64,000 nt of DNA, taken from contig NZ_FYAU01000015.1 of assembly GCF_900185725.1 (NCBI RefSeq), forward strand, positions 1 to 64,000, in the 5' to 3' direction. The number at the start of each line of letters is the position of its first letter. Position 1 is the stretch's first letter. The position numbers were made by a program, and so were the translations under genes. The notes beneath the pieces were generated by a model. That model saw only the letters and a program-made list of their open reading frames with translations. It made no database searches and had not been told where the DNA came from. This document shows positions 1 through 10,834 of the stretch, piece by piece. The DNA is from Stappia sp. TSB10P1A. Lineage in GTDB: Bacteria; Pseudomonadota; Alphaproteobacteria; Rhizobiales; Stappiaceae.

Positions 1-92
1 CGCGCTACATCGACGGTTTCTACAATCCCTCAAGACGCCACTCGGCGCTTGGATACATCAGCCCCGTCCAGTTCGAAAAAATGGGCGGATAA
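1..92 (+). CDS. IS3-family transposase (OrfB), C-terminal end, partial
   Basis: Reading from base 3, the frame gives the last 29 residues of an integrase-core (rve) transposase and stops at TAA 90-92. The run YNPSRRHSALGYISP is the typical C-terminal signature of IS3-family OrfB proteins, which carry the DDE catalytic core needed to cut and join the element's ends. Only the tail is inside the window, so intactness cannot be judged. The right inverted repeat of the element should lie shortly after the stop, probably before about base 130, but I could not fix its boundary without the left end. Confidence 0.85.
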   Translation, partial: RYIDGFYNPSRRHSALGYISPVQFEKMGG

Positions 93-350
93 CAAAACCC
101 CTCTCCACTTTTGCGAAGCAAGTCCAAGCCACGGCGGTTGTGGCTTGGTTCCGGTGTCCTCACGACCGCTCTGGGAACGAATGGGCCCCGGCGCGCGCTG
201 CGCTTGGCCGGGGTGACGTCCGAGGGGAGGCGAGGTCGCGCGTCATTCCCAGGCCGTCATCCCGGCCGCAGGCGAAGCCGGAGAGCCGGGAACCATTGGC
301 ACCCTTAGCGGGCATGTGGCGGGCGGCGTTCACCCCCCTCTCACTTGTCA

Positions 351-368
351 TACCTGCGAAGGCAGGTA
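351..368. repeat. Extragenic palindrome, copy 1
   Basis: TACCTGCGAAGGCAGGTA, a 7-bp inverted repeat around GAAG. Read with its flanks it encodes the VIPAKAGIQ string typical of dispersed bacterial repeats. Confidence 0.85.
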
Positions 369-727
369 TCCAGCATCCGCCGGCGTGGGGGTCTTCGCTC
401 CAGCCTCTCTCCTCGTCATTCCGGACGAGGCCGAAGGCCGAAGATCCGGAACCGGCGAGCCATGGCGGCTGTGGCTTGGTTCCGGTGTCCTCGCCCCCGC
501 TCTGGGAACGAATGGGCCCCGGCGCGCGCTGCGCTTGGCCGGGGTGACGGCAGAGGGGGAGGAAAGCGCGCACCCGTCCCAAGCACCCGCCCAGAGCGGC
601 GGAGCAGCGCAAGGCCGTGCCCCCTCTCAGGTGTCGTCCCGGACGAGGCCGAAGGCCGAAGAGCCGGGACCCATTGGCGCCCTTAGCGGGCATGTGGCGG
701 AAGGCGTTCACCTCCTCTCACTTGTCA

Positions 728-745
728 TACCTGCGAAGGCAGGTA
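728..745. repeat. Extragenic palindrome, copy 2
   Basis: Identical 18-bp copy of the palindrome at 351, 377 bp downstream of it. Confidence 0.85.
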
Positions 746-1282
746 TCCAGATTCCGTCGGCGTGGGGGTCTTCGCACCAGCCTCTCTCGTCGTCATTCCG
801 GACGAGGCCGAAGGCCGAAGATCCGGAACCGGCGAGCCACGGCGTTTGCGGTGTCTTTCGTACGCGCCCTGTAGGCCCTCGGCTCCCCGATCCCGGCTCG
901 GCGCTACGCGCCGTCCGGGAAGACGAAGGAGGGGCCTGCGCGCGAATGGCGCTTCGTGCGGGAGGACGCCGTAGGGCCTGCGCGCGGGGTGGCGCGCAAA
1001 ACGGGCATGCGCTCCCCGCCGATACGCTCCCCGCCGAGGTGTCCTCGCCACCGCTCTGGCAGCCAATGGGCACCGGGTCGCGCTTCGCTTGCCCGGTGTG
1101 ACGGCCAAGGGGGAGGAAAGCGCGCAGCCATCCCAAGCGCTCGCCCAGAGCAGCGGAGCAGCGCAAGGCCGTTCCTCCCCCTCGGATGTCGTCCCGGCCG
1201 CAGGCGAAGCCGGAGAGCCGGGACCCATTGGCGCCCTTAGCGGGCATGTGGCGGAAGGCGCTCACCCCATTTTCGGCTGTCA

Positions 1283-1300
1283 TACCTGCGAAGGCAGGTA
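1283..1300. repeat. Extragenic palindrome, copy 3
   Basis: Identical 18-bp copy, 555 bp after copy 2. The preceding unit carries the extra segment. Confidence 0.85.
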
Positions 1301-1658
1301 TCCAGTATCCGCCGGCGTGCGGATCTTCGCGCCAGCCTCTCTCGTCGTCATTCCGGACGAGGCCGAAGGCCGAAGATCCGGAACCGGCGAGCCACGGCGC
1401 TTGCGGCTTGGTTCCGGTGTCCTCGCCACCGCTCTGGCAGCCAATGGGCACCGGGTCGCGCTTCGCTTGCCCGGTGTGACGGCAGAGGGGGAGGAAAGCG
1501 CGCAGCCATCCCAAGCGCCGCGCGGAGCAGCGGAGGAGCGCGAGGCCGTGCCCCCTCTCGGAGGTCATCCCGGCCGCAGGCGAAGCCGGAGAGCCGGGAC
1601 CCATTGGCGCCCTTAGCAGGCATGAGGCGGAAGGCGCTCACCCCATTTTCGGCTGTCA

Positions 1659-1676
1659 TACCTGCGAAGGCAGGTA
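1659..1676. repeat. Extragenic palindrome, copy 4
   Basis: Identical 18-bp copy, 376 bp after copy 3. The array degenerates soon after it, ahead of the TetR promoter region. Confidence 0.85.
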
Positions 1677-1838
1677 TCCAGGTTCCGCCGGGGCGATTGA
1701 GTCTTTGCGCCAACCTTTGCCTGCGCCTTGCCCGGTGTGACGGCCGGTGGGTGGTGCGACCCACCCAAAATCCCGTTTGACTCTCGCCCACCCGCGAAAT
1801 ATGAAACTGATGTCATTTTTAGTTATGAGGTCGCCGCG

Positions 1839-2516
1839 ATGCCGCGTGCCGCGCCCCGGCAGGGGGAGGATCAGGTGCTGTTCTATCCGCAGGCTCTCGC
1901 CGCGCGCGCCGCCGGGCGGCCCAAGGGCGAGCGCACCCGCGCCCAGATCCAGGCGGCGGCCTGTGCCGTGCTCGACCGGCAGGGGCCGCAGGAGTTCACC
2001 GTCTCCGCCGTCTGCGAAGAGGCGGGCATCTCCAACGGCACCTTCTACATCTACTTCGCCGACCGCACCGTGCTGCTCGACGAGCTGCTGGTCGGCTTCG
2101 TCGGTTTCCTGCAGGCGGCGATGCGGGTCGCCGGCTCCGCCCACCCGGAAGATCCGGTGCGCGCGGCGACCAGCGCCTATGTCGCGCTGTTTCGCGGCAA
2201 TCGCGGGCTGATGCGCTGCCTCGTCCACCATCTCGACACGCTGCCGCAGGCGCGCGAGGCCTTTCACCGGCTGAACCGCGACTGGCTGGAAAGCGTGGTG
2301 GCGGCGGTCGAGCGCCGCCTCACCCGCCTCGGGCGCGGCGGCGCGGTCGACCGGGAGGAGCTGCTGCGCCGCGCCTATGCGCTCGGCGGCATGGTCGACC
2401 AGTATCTCTCCGGCCTCATCCTGTCGCAGGACCCCGCGCTCGTCGCGATCTCGGGCCGCGACGAGGCGGTCGTCGACACACTCACCCTCATCTGGAAACG
2501 GGCGATGACGATATGA
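1839..2516 (+). CDS. TetR/AcrR-family transcriptional regulator
   Basis: A 225-residue repressor-type protein. The N-terminal helix-turn-helix is clear (FTVSAVCEEAGISNGTFYIY, the usual TetR recognition-helix pattern) and is followed by a long helical ligand-binding domain. I start it at ATG 1839; upstream in-frame codons run back into the repeat array and do not look like protein. It overlaps the start of the CoA-ligase gene by 4 bases (ATGA), so the three genes to 4575 look like one operon and the regulator probably controls its own catabolic genes. A likely effector is a CoA thioester or the free acid substrate, which is inference from context. No operator is obvious in the short 1741-1838 leader. 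Confidence 0.9.
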   Translation: MPRAAPRQGEDQVLFYPQALAARAAGRPKGERTRAQIQAAACAVLDRQGPQEFTVSAVCEEAGISNGTFYIYFADRTVLLDELLVGFVGFLQAAMRVAGSAHPEDPVRAATSAYVALFRGNRGLMRCLVHHLDTLPQAREAFHRLNRDWLESVVAAVERRLTRLGRGGAVDREELLRRAYALGGMVDQYLSGLILSQDPALVAISGRDEAVVDTLTLIWKRAMTI

Positions 2517-3817
2517 GCACCGTTGCGCAGGCGGACCGCGTTCCGCTTCACGAGTTGCAGCCCCATATCGATGCCGCCTGGGCGCGGCAGCGGGCGCATG
2601 TGATGGCGCATTCGCCATTCTACCGGGCGCTGTGGCAGGGGGAGGCGCCGCCCCGTTCGCTGCGCGACCTTGCCGAGCTGCCGCTGTCCGACAAGTCGCA
2701 ACTGCGCCTGTCGCAGGCCGCCCATCCGCCCTTCGGCGACTATCTCGCCGCCCCGCGCACCCTGGTCAACCGGCTGCACCGCACCTCCGGCACCACCGGG
2801 CAGGCGATGAACCTTGCCCTGTCGGCGCGCGATGCCCGCATCACCCAGGAGGTCGGCGGCCGCTGCCAGCGCGCCGCCGGCCTCGGCCCGCAGGACACGG
2901 TGGTCCACTGCCTCAATTACCAGATGTGGATGGGCGGGCTGACCGACCATCTGACGCTGGAGGAGGCGGGGGCGACGGTGGTGCCCTTCGGCGTCGGCTC
3001 GACCGAGCTGCTGGTGCGGACGATCCTGGAGGTCGGAGTGACGGCGATCTCCTGCACCCCGTCCTATCCGGCGGTGCTGGAACGGGTGATCGCGCAGAAG
3101 TTTCCCGGCCTGCTGCCGCGCGATCTCGGCCTCAGGCTCGGCCTGTTCGGCGGCGAGCCCGGCGTCGACGATCCCGCCTTCCGCGCCCGCATGACCGAGA
3201 CCTGGGGCCTGCAGCCGCGCAATTCCAACTATGGCGTTTCCGACGTCTTCTGCAATTTCGCCTCCGAATGCGAGCACGACACGCATCTGCATTTCATGGC
3301 GGCCGACGTGCTGCATGCCGAACTGATCGACCCGGACAGCGGCGCGCCGAAGGCCCTGGAGGCCGGCGAGAGCGGCGAACTGGTGCTCACCCACCTGGTG
3401 CGCGACTGCCAGCCTTTGGTGCGCTTTCGCACCGGCGACATCATCCGCGTCGCCGCCACCACGCCCTGTACCTGCGGCCGCACCGGCTTCCGCTTCTCCG
3501 TCGTCGGCCGCTCCGACGACATGGTGGTGGTGCGCGGGCTCAACATGTTCCCGACCATGGTCGCGGCGGTGCTCAACTCCTTCGCCGAACTGTCGGGCGA
3601 ATACCGCATCCGTCTCGCGTCGCCGCCCCCCTACGACACGCTGCCGGTGGAGGCGGAACTGGCGAAGGGCGTGTCGGAGACAGGGGAGCTTGCCACCCGG
3701 GTGGCGGGCGAGATCAAGGCCCGGCTCGGGGCGAGTGCCAGCGTCACGCTGCTGCCCGCCGGCAGCCTGCCGCGCACCGAAGGCAAGACCCGGCGGGTCA
3801 TCAGGGAGGGGCAATGA
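2513..3817 (+). CDS. PaaK-like phenylacetate--CoA ligase family protein (AMP-forming)
   Basis: A 434-residue member of the adenylate-forming family nearest phenylacetate-CoA ligases, which activate an aryl or alkyl carboxylate with ATP and CoA. Visible motifs are the nucleotide-binding loop RTSGTTGQ (near residue 90), the NYGVSDVF segment where other members have the YG-x-TE motif, a Cys-rich stretch TPCTCGRTG, and the C-terminal hinge region RFSVVGRSDDM. The length matches PaaK (about 430-440). It overlaps the TetR gene by 4 bases and the hydratase gene by 4 bases, so the three are translationally coupled. The substrate cannot be named from sequence. A hydratase as partner suggests that the CoA ester enters a beta-oxidation-like step. 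Confidence 0.85.
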   Translation: MSTVAQADRVPLHELQPHIDAAWARQRAHVMAHSPFYRALWQGEAPPRSLRDLAELPLSDKSQLRLSQAAHPPFGDYLAAPRTLVNRLHRTSGTTGQAMNLALSARDARITQEVGGRCQRAAGLGPQDTVVHCLNYQMWMGGLTDHLTLEEAGATVVPFGVGSTELLVRTILEVGVTAISCTPSYPAVLERVIAQKFPGLLPRDLGLRLGLFGGEPGVDDPAFRARMTETWGLQPRNSNYGVSDVFCNFASECEHDTHLHFMAADVLHAELIDPDSGAPKALEAGESGELVLTHLVRDCQPLVRFRTGDIIRVAATTPCTCGRTGFRFSVVGRSDDMVVVRGLNMFPTMVAAVLNSFAELSGEYRIRLASPPPYDTLPVEAELAKGVSETGELATRVAGEIKARLGASASVTLLPAGSLPRTEGKTRRVIREGQ

Positions 3818-4575
3818 CCGAATTTGCTTACGAGACCGTGCTGAGCACGCTTGGCGCGGGCGGGGTGCGCACCATCGCCCTCAACCGGCCGGCGAGCCTC
3901 AACGCCATGAACCGGCAGCTCGTCGACGATGTCGCGCGCGCCTTCGACGATGCCAATCGCGATCCCGCTACCCGGGCGATCCTCTTCACCGGCACCGGCA
4001 AGGCGTTCTGCGCCGGCGACGACCGGCGCGAACATGTCCACCCGGAAACGGAGGAGGCCGCGCGCGATCTCGTTCTCGCCATCCAGCGGGCGACCCATGC
4101 CATTACCTTCGGTCCGAAGCCCGTGGTCGGCGCGATCCACGGCTGGGCCGTGGGCGGCGGCTTCGAATGGGCGATCAATTGCGACTTCCCGCTCTGGGGC
4201 GAAGGGGCGAAGGCCTTCTTCCCGGAAGTCTCGCTCAACGTCTTCGTCACCGGCGCGGTGACGGCGCTGCTGCCGGCGCTGGTCGGGCTGATGAAGGCGC
4301 GCGAGATGCTGTTTCTGGGTGAGCGCTACACGGCGACTGAGCTCGGCGCGATGGGCCTTGCCCACAAGGTGGTGGCGGATGACGCGCTGCTGGCGGAAGC
4401 CGAGGCGCTGGCCCGGCGGCTTGCCGAGCTGCCGCCGCTCGCCGTGCGGTCGATGAAGCGGGTGCTCAATGCGGTCGCCGCCGGCGATCTTCACCGGGCG
4501 CTCGATCTGGAAACCGAGGCGACGGTCGCCGGCTTCCTCGATCCGGAGACCACCCGCCGGATCACCGCCTTTTGA
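3814..4575 (+). CDS. Enoyl-CoA hydratase/isomerase family protein
   Basis: A 253-residue crotonase-fold protein that should act on an unsaturated acyl-CoA. The oxyanion-hole segments are visible: AFCAGDD near residue 68 and HGWAVGGGFEWA near residue 110, with Glu in the position of the first catalytic glutamate. The second catalytic glutamate region reads FFPEVSLNVF instead of the common PEV-x-LG-x-x-PG, so hydratase, isomerase or hydrolase activity are all possible. The start ATG overlaps the stop of the CoA ligase (ATGA). Together with that ligase it forms a minimal activate-and-hydrate pair under the TetR regulator. Confidence 0.85.
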   Translation: MTEFAYETVLSTLGAGGVRTIALNRPASLNAMNRQLVDDVARAFDDANRDPATRAILFTGTGKAFCAGDDRREHVHPETEEAARDLVLAIQRATHAITFGPKPVVGAIHGWAVGGGFEWAINCDFPLWGEGAKAFFPEVSLNVFVTGAVTALLPALVGLMKAREMLFLGERYTATELGAMGLAHKVVADDALLAEAEALARRLAELPPLAVRSMKRVLNAVAAGDLHRALDLETEATVAGFLDPETTRRITAF

Positions 4576-4613
4576 AGCGGGACCCGGCGGGTTATACGAA
4601 AAGGCGTGTTCCG

Positions 4614-5390
4614 TCAGAGGCTTCTGATCGCGCCGCCGTCGACGCGCACGCGGCTGCCGGTGACATAGGACGCGCGCTCGGAGGCGAGGAACGCCACCAT
4701 GTCGGCGAATTCCTGCGGCCGGCCGTAGCGTCCCGCCGGGATCGAGGCGGCGGAAGCCCTGGCGATCTCCTCCACGCTCTTGCCGGTGCGCTTGGCGGCG
4801 GCTGCGTCCAGTTCGTCGACGCGGGCGGTGTGGATGCGTCCCGGCACCACCATGTTGACGGTGACGCCGTCGCCCGCGACCTCGCTCGCCAGCGTCTTCG
4901 ACCAGGCCAGCACCGCGGCGCGGATGCCGTTCGACATGGCAAGGTTGGGGATCGGCTGCTCGACGCCGGACGAGCCGATGGTGATCACCCGGCCGAAGCC
5001 GCGCGCGCGCATCGGCGGCACCAGCTTCGAGGTGATGTGAAAGAGGCTTGCCGCCATCGCCGAGAAATTGGCGGTCCAGGCGGCATGGTCGGCGGCGAGC
5101 GCCGTTCCGGGCGGCGGGCCGCCGGCATTGTTGATCAGGATGTCGACCCCGCCATCGGCCAGGATCGTCTCCAGCGCGCCGTCGATCGAGGCGATGTCGG
5201 CAAGGTCGATCCGCAGCGGGGTCACGTCGCAATCGGGCGTTGCTGCGGCCCATTCGGCGATTGCCGGTTCGTTGCGGGCGGCGGCGATGACGCGGACGCC
5301 CTCGCGCGCCAGCGTTTCGGCGATCGCCCGGCCGAGGCCGCGGCTGGCTCCAAGGACGAGGGCGCGCTTGCCCGTCAGGCCGAGATCCAT
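4614..5390 (-). CDS. SDR-family oxidoreductase with non-canonical active site
   Basis: A 258-residue short-chain dehydrogenase/reductase. The nucleotide-binding Rossmann motif GASRGLGRA is near residue 14, and NNAGG and the C-terminal GGAIRS end are in place. The Tyr-x3-Lys catalytic pair is not: the aligned stretch reads LAMSNGIRAAV, giving Ser and Arg where Tyr and Lys are expected. This matches a known FabG-like SDR subgroup that departs from the standard tetrad (family knowledge recalled, not searched). Its ATG overlaps the stop of the DapA-like gene by one base (TGATG), so the two are co-transcribed. The pair suggests an aldol cleavage/condensation followed by a carbonyl step on an unknown hydroxy or keto acid. 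Confidence 0.88.
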   Translation of the reverse strand: MDLGLTGKRALVLGASRGLGRAIAETLAREGVRVIAAARNEPAIAEWAAATPDCDVTPLRIDLADIASIDGALETILADGGVDILINNAGGPPPGTALAADHAAWTANFSAMAASLFHITSKLVPPMRARGFGRVITIGSSGVEQPIPNLAMSNGIRAAVLAWSKTLASEVAGDGVTVNMVVPGRIHTARVDELDAAAAKRTGKSVEEIARASAASIPAGRYGRPQEFADMVAFLASERASYVTGSRVRVDGGAIRSL

Positions 5391-6313
5391 CAGTTGAGCT
5401 CCTTCAGGCGTTTGTCGAGACGGGCCATCAGCCGGTCGACCTCGGCCCGCGACAGCGGATCGAGGGCGGCGCCCGGCTTGCGCAGGGCGGGGGTGGCGAG
5501 CACACCGCGCCGGTAAAGGACGTATTTGCGGATGGCAAGGCCGAGGCCCGGCTGCTGCTCGAAGCGGGCGAGCGGCAGATAGGCGTCGAACAGGTCGCGG
5601 GCCCGCTCCATGTCGCCCCTGGCGTGGTTCGCGACGACGCCGGTCATCATCTCCGGATAGGCGAAGCCGGTCATCGCGCCGTCGGCCCCGCGCTCCATCT
5701 CCTCGGGCAGGAACACGCCGCCATTGCCGCACAGGATCGACACCCGGCGGGCGGTCGCCCCCTCCTTGCGCAGCGCCGTGATCTTGGCAAGGCCCGGCCA
5801 GTCCTCGTGCTTCAGGCAGACGCAACTGGGGATATCCTTGATGATGCGGGCGATCACCGGCACGGACATCTGCACGCCGGTGGTCAGCGGGAAGTCCTGC
5901 AGCACGAAGGGGACATCTCCGATCATCTCGGCCGCCTGCTCGTAATAGCCGGCGATCTGGTCGTCGGTGCGCAAGGTCCCCGGCGGGGCGATCATCACAC
6001 CGGCGGCGCCGTCGTCCATCACCCGGCCCGTCAGCGCCTGCATCTGGGCGAAGCCCGGCGACGACACGCCGACGACGACCGGCACGCGCCCGTCGACACG
6101 CTTCAGCACCCGGTTGACGACGGTGGCGGACTCGTCCGTCGTCAGCTTCGGCGCCTCGCCCATCACCCCTAAGAGGGTCAGCCCGGTGGCGCCCGCCTCC
6201 AGATAGAAGTCGACCATCCGGTCGCAGCCGTCGAGGTCGAGCGCGCCGGTCTCGGTGAAGGGGGTGACGGCGATCAGGTAGACGCCGCGGGCACTTTCGT
6301 CCAGTCGGGCCAT
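5390..6313 (-). CDS. Dihydrodipicolinate synthase (DapA) family aldolase/lyase
   Basis: A 307-residue TIM-barrel class I aldolase. The family's substrate-carboxylate loop appears as GVMGEAPKLT (canonical G-T-T-G-E), and the Schiff-base lysine is in CVCLKHEDWPG. The canonical Tyr of the YN-x-P motif is replaced (LQDFPLTTG), so lysine biosynthesis is unlikely. Relatives with this pattern cleave or dehydrate 2-keto-3-deoxy-type acids. I chose ATG 6313, 28 codons inside the longest frame, because an AAGGAC Shine-Dalgarno sits just before it and the upstream codons fall in the AT-rich control region. It is followed with a one-base overlap by the SDR gene. Confidence 0.85.
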   Translation of the reverse strand: MARLDESARGVYLIAVTPFTETGALDLDGCDRMVDFYLEAGATGLTLLGVMGEAPKLTTDESATVVNRVLKRVDGRVPVVVGVSSPGFAQMQALTGRVMDDGAAGVMIAPPGTLRTDDQIAGYYEQAAEMIGDVPFVLQDFPLTTGVQMSVPVIARIIKDIPSCVCLKHEDWPGLAKITALRKEGATARRVSILCGNGGVFLPEEMERGADGAMTGFAYPEMMTGVVANHARGDMERARDLFDAYLPLARFEQQPGLGLAIRKYVLYRRGVLATPALRKPGAALDPLSRAEVDRLMARLDKRLKELN

Positions 6314-6373
6314 GATGTCCTTCCGCAGGAGGTGGATTGAGACGGGAGTCTCGAAAATCAGCGATTTCGAGAC

Positions 6374-6391
6374 GGAATTTTGCAAAATTCC
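6374..6391. promoter_or_regulatory. Perfect 18-bp palindrome upstream of the DapA-like gene
   Basis: GGAATTTTGCAAAATTCC reads the same on both strands and lies 61 bp upstream of the ATG at 6313 in an AT-rich island. Its size and position fit a dimeric repressor operator. A second, imperfect copy-like stretch follows at about 6391-6415. No regulator gene is adjacent, so the binding protein is unknown. Confidence 0.6.
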
Positions 6392-6533
6392 GCGCAAAAT
6401 TTCTCAAAATTCGCGAGGAGCGTGGAGAGGCGTGCGGGCCGGCGGGGATAGTTGCGCCCATCCCGCCTCGGGGACGTGGATGGTAGGCCGCGCGCGGCAG
6501 GAGTCAATCGCCGGCAAGCCTCTGCTGCCAAAC

Positions 6534-6563
6534 AAAAAGGCGCGGCGGAGGGTCCGCCGCGCC
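6534..6563 (-). terminator. Rho-independent terminator of katG
   Basis: On the minus strand an 11-bp GC-rich perfect stem (6553-6563 pairing with 6539-6549) with a 3-nt loop is followed directly by five T residues. It lies 62 bp past the katG stop. Confidence 0.9.
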
Positions 6564-6625
6564 TCTCGTGTCGCCTGCGCCGGCGGGCGGGGAGATCCCC
6601 TTCCGCCGGCGGGCACAGCATGCGT

Positions 6626-9149
<2,524 letters not shown>

Positions 9150-10100
9150 ATGAGAAACCTCACCCTCAAGCAGCTTCGCTACTTCCGGGCGCTGGCCGAG
9201 TACGGCCATTTCGGCCGGGCGGCGGAAGCCTGCTCGATCTCGCAGCCGGCGCTCTCCGTGCAGATCCGCGATCTGGAGGAGACGCTCGGCACGGAGCTGT
9301 TCGAGCGTACCGCCCGGCAGGTTCGCCTGACGGCGTTCGGCGAGGAATTCGCGCGGCGGGCCAATGACATCCTGCAGGCGGTCGACGAGCTCGGCGACCT
9401 TGCGCGCGCCTCGCGCGACCGGCTGGCCGGGCGCCTGCGCATCGGCATCATTCCGACGATCGCGCCCTATCTGCTGCCGGCGGTGATCGCCCGGTTGACC
9501 CGCGCCAACGAGGGGCTCGACATCCATGTGCGCGAGACGGTGACCTCGCGCCTGGTGCAGGAACTCGCCGAGGGGCGGCTCGACACGGCCATCGTCGCGC
9601 TGCCGGTCTCCGAACCGGCGCTCAGCGAAGTGGCTCTGTTTTCTGAGAGTTTCGTGCTGGTCCGGCCGACGGAGGACGAGGGCAAGCCGGTGCCCAACCG
9701 CGAAGCCTTGCGCGAGATGCGCCTGCTGCTGCTGGAGGAGGGGCACTGTTTCCGCGAGCAGGCGCTGTCCTTCTGCAACATGGGGCCGGCGCAGCCGCGC
9801 GAGCTGATGGATGGCAGTTCGCTGTCGACGCTGGTGCAGATGGTCAGCGCCGGCATCGGTGTGACCTTGATCCCGGAAATGGCGCTGCCGGTGGAAACTC
9901 GCTCGGCCGCCGTCTCCGTCTCGCGTTTCGACGAGCCGCAGCCCTCGCGCACCATCGGCATGATCTGGCGCAAGGCGAGCCCGCTCGCCCGGCAACTGGA
10001 GCAGATCGCCGATGCGGTGCGCCAGACCGCGCAGGAGATGCGGGCCCGATCCGACGCGAGCGCCGGACCGGGCGGTGCCGTCAGCCCGCAACCCGGCTGA
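9150..10100 (+). CDS. oxyR: Hydrogen-peroxide-sensing LysR regulator OxyR
   Basis: A 316-residue LysR-type activator. The N-terminal winged HTH covers residues 5-62 (LKQLRYFRALAEYGHFGRAA). The peroxide switch is present: Cys200 and Cys209 in GHCFREQALSFC match the redox-active Cys199/Cys208 pair of E. coli OxyR, so disulphide-based activation is expected. It lies divergently next to its typical target katG. The start ATG is placed by protein similarity; no purine-rich Shine-Dalgarno precedes it, so translation may be weak or from a very short leader. Its last 20 bases overlap the convergent pirin gene. Confidence 0.95.
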   Translation: MRNLTLKQLRYFRALAEYGHFGRAAEACSISQPALSVQIRDLEETLGTELFERTARQVRLTAFGEEFARRANDILQAVDELGDLARASRDRLAGRLRIGIIPTIAPYLLPAVIARLTRANEGLDIHVRETVTSRLVQELAEGRLDTAIVALPVSEPALSEVALFSESFVLVRPTEDEGKPVPNREALREMRLLLLEEGHCFREQALSFCNMGPAQPRELMDGSSLSTLVQMVSAGIGVTLIPEMALPVETRSAAVSVSRFDEPQPSRTIGMIWRKASPLARQLEQIADAVRQTAQEMRARSDASAGPGGAVSPQPG

Positions 10101-10809
10101 CGCCTGGGCGCGCGCTCATGTCGAAGAGCAGGGCGCGGCCGTCCGTCTGCCAGAGGAGATCGCCGATCTCCTCCTCGCCGACCTGCAATCCGTCGCCGGC
10201 GACGAGACGCTCGCCCTCGACCGTGGCGATGCCTTCGACCAGATGGACGAAGAGCCGCCGCCCATCGGCGAGGGGAAGCGCGGTGGCGTCTCCCGCCAGC
10301 GGCGCGGCGATCGAGACGCGCGTGTCGGACAGGAGCCGCAACGGCGCCTCGCCGTCCTTGCCGCTGGCCAGCAGCGTCCAGTCCCGCACCGTCTCCGGTG
10401 CCGGCAGCTTCACCTGTTGATAGGTCGGCGCGCCGCCGGTGGTGTCCGGGATCAGCCAGATCTGCAGGACATGGGCGGGTTCGCTGCCGGAGGCGTTCAT
10501 CTCCGCATGGCGGATGCCGCGTCCCGCCGACATCAGTTGGAGTTCGCCTGCGGCAATCTCCGCCTCGTTGCCCAGCGTGTCGGTGTGGCGCAGCCGGCCC
10601 GACAGGACCATGGTGAGAATGTCCATGTCGGAATGGCCGTGTTCGGAAAAGCCGGCGCCGGGGACGACGCGGTCCTCGTTGAGCACCCGCAGGGCGGCGT
10701 AGCCCATGCGGGCGGGATCGCGGAAACCGCCGAAGGAGAAGGTATGCCAGGCGTCGAGCCAGCCGCTCTGGGTGCGGCCGCGGCTCATGTTCTCATGGAT
10801 CAGCACCAT
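10081..10809 (-). CDS. Pirin family protein (YhhW-like)
   Basis: A 242-residue bicupin. The metal site is visible in the N-terminal cupin: GFSEHGHSDMD supplies two His, and AGRGIRHAEMN supplies another His and a Glu. Bacterial pirins of this type (such as YhhW) bind iron and can have quercetin 2,3-dioxygenase activity; others act in redox sensing. The gene is downstream of and co-directional with an MhqD-like esterase and an MhqO-like dioxygenase, which favours a role in quinone or electrophile detoxification. It ends inside the convergent oxyR gene. Confidence 0.9.
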   Translation of the reverse strand: MVLIHENMSRGRTQSGWLDAWHTFSFGGFRDPARMGYAALRVLNEDRVVPGAGFSEHGHSDMDILTMVLSGRLRHTDTLGNEAEIAAGELQLMSAGRGIRHAEMNASGSEPAHVLQIWLIPDTTGGAPTYQQVKLPAPETVRDWTLLASGKDGEAPLRLLSDTRVSIAAPLAGDATALPLADGRRLFVHLVEGIATVEGERLVAGDGLQVGEEEIGDLLWQTDGRALLFDMSARPGVSRVAG

Positions 10810-10834
10810 CGCTCCGTCTCCTTGTCATGCGTCG

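Larger units (their letters stand above)
122..1740. repeat. Non-coding tandem long-repeat array with embedded extragenic palindromes
   Basis: About 1.6 kb without a credible gene. A unit of about 376 bp recurs: a short palindrome, then a segment with ATTCCGGACGAGGCCGAAGG, then a segment with GCTCTGG(G/C)A(A/G)CGAATGGGC-like sequence, then ACCCATTGGCGCCCTTAGC. Palindrome copies start at 351, 728, 1283 and 1659, so spacings are 377, 555 and 376 bp. The longer second unit carries roughly 180 extra bases (about 852-1038) absent from the others. A partial unit precedes the first palindrome (122-350) and another ends the array. The region lies between a transposase end and a TetR gene. Overlapping open frames here are low-complexity, Arg/Pro-rich and repeat with the unit, so I treat them as non-coding. 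Confidence 0.85.
6314..6625. other. Intergenic region between katG and the DapA-like gene
   Basis: No gene seen. It holds the 18-bp palindrome at 6374-6391, an AT-rich presumed promoter for the minus-strand DapA-SDR pair, and the katG terminator at 6534-6563. Confidence 0.7.

Noticed and set aside
351-1676. Regularly spaced palindromes as a possible CRISPR array
   Set aside because: Spacing is 376-555 bp and the intervening sequence is itself repeated, unlike spacers; no cas genes in the window.
111-1791. Many overlapping open frames on both strands (up to about 300 codons)
   Set aside because: They repeat with the 376-bp unit, are Arg/Pro/Ala-rich without domain patterns, and lack ribosome-binding sites. 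High GC and repeat structure explain them.
5390-6313. Housekeeping dapA (lysine biosynthesis)
   Set aside because: The catalytic-triad Tyr motif is replaced and the gene is coupled to an SDR, so it is a catabolic-type relative.
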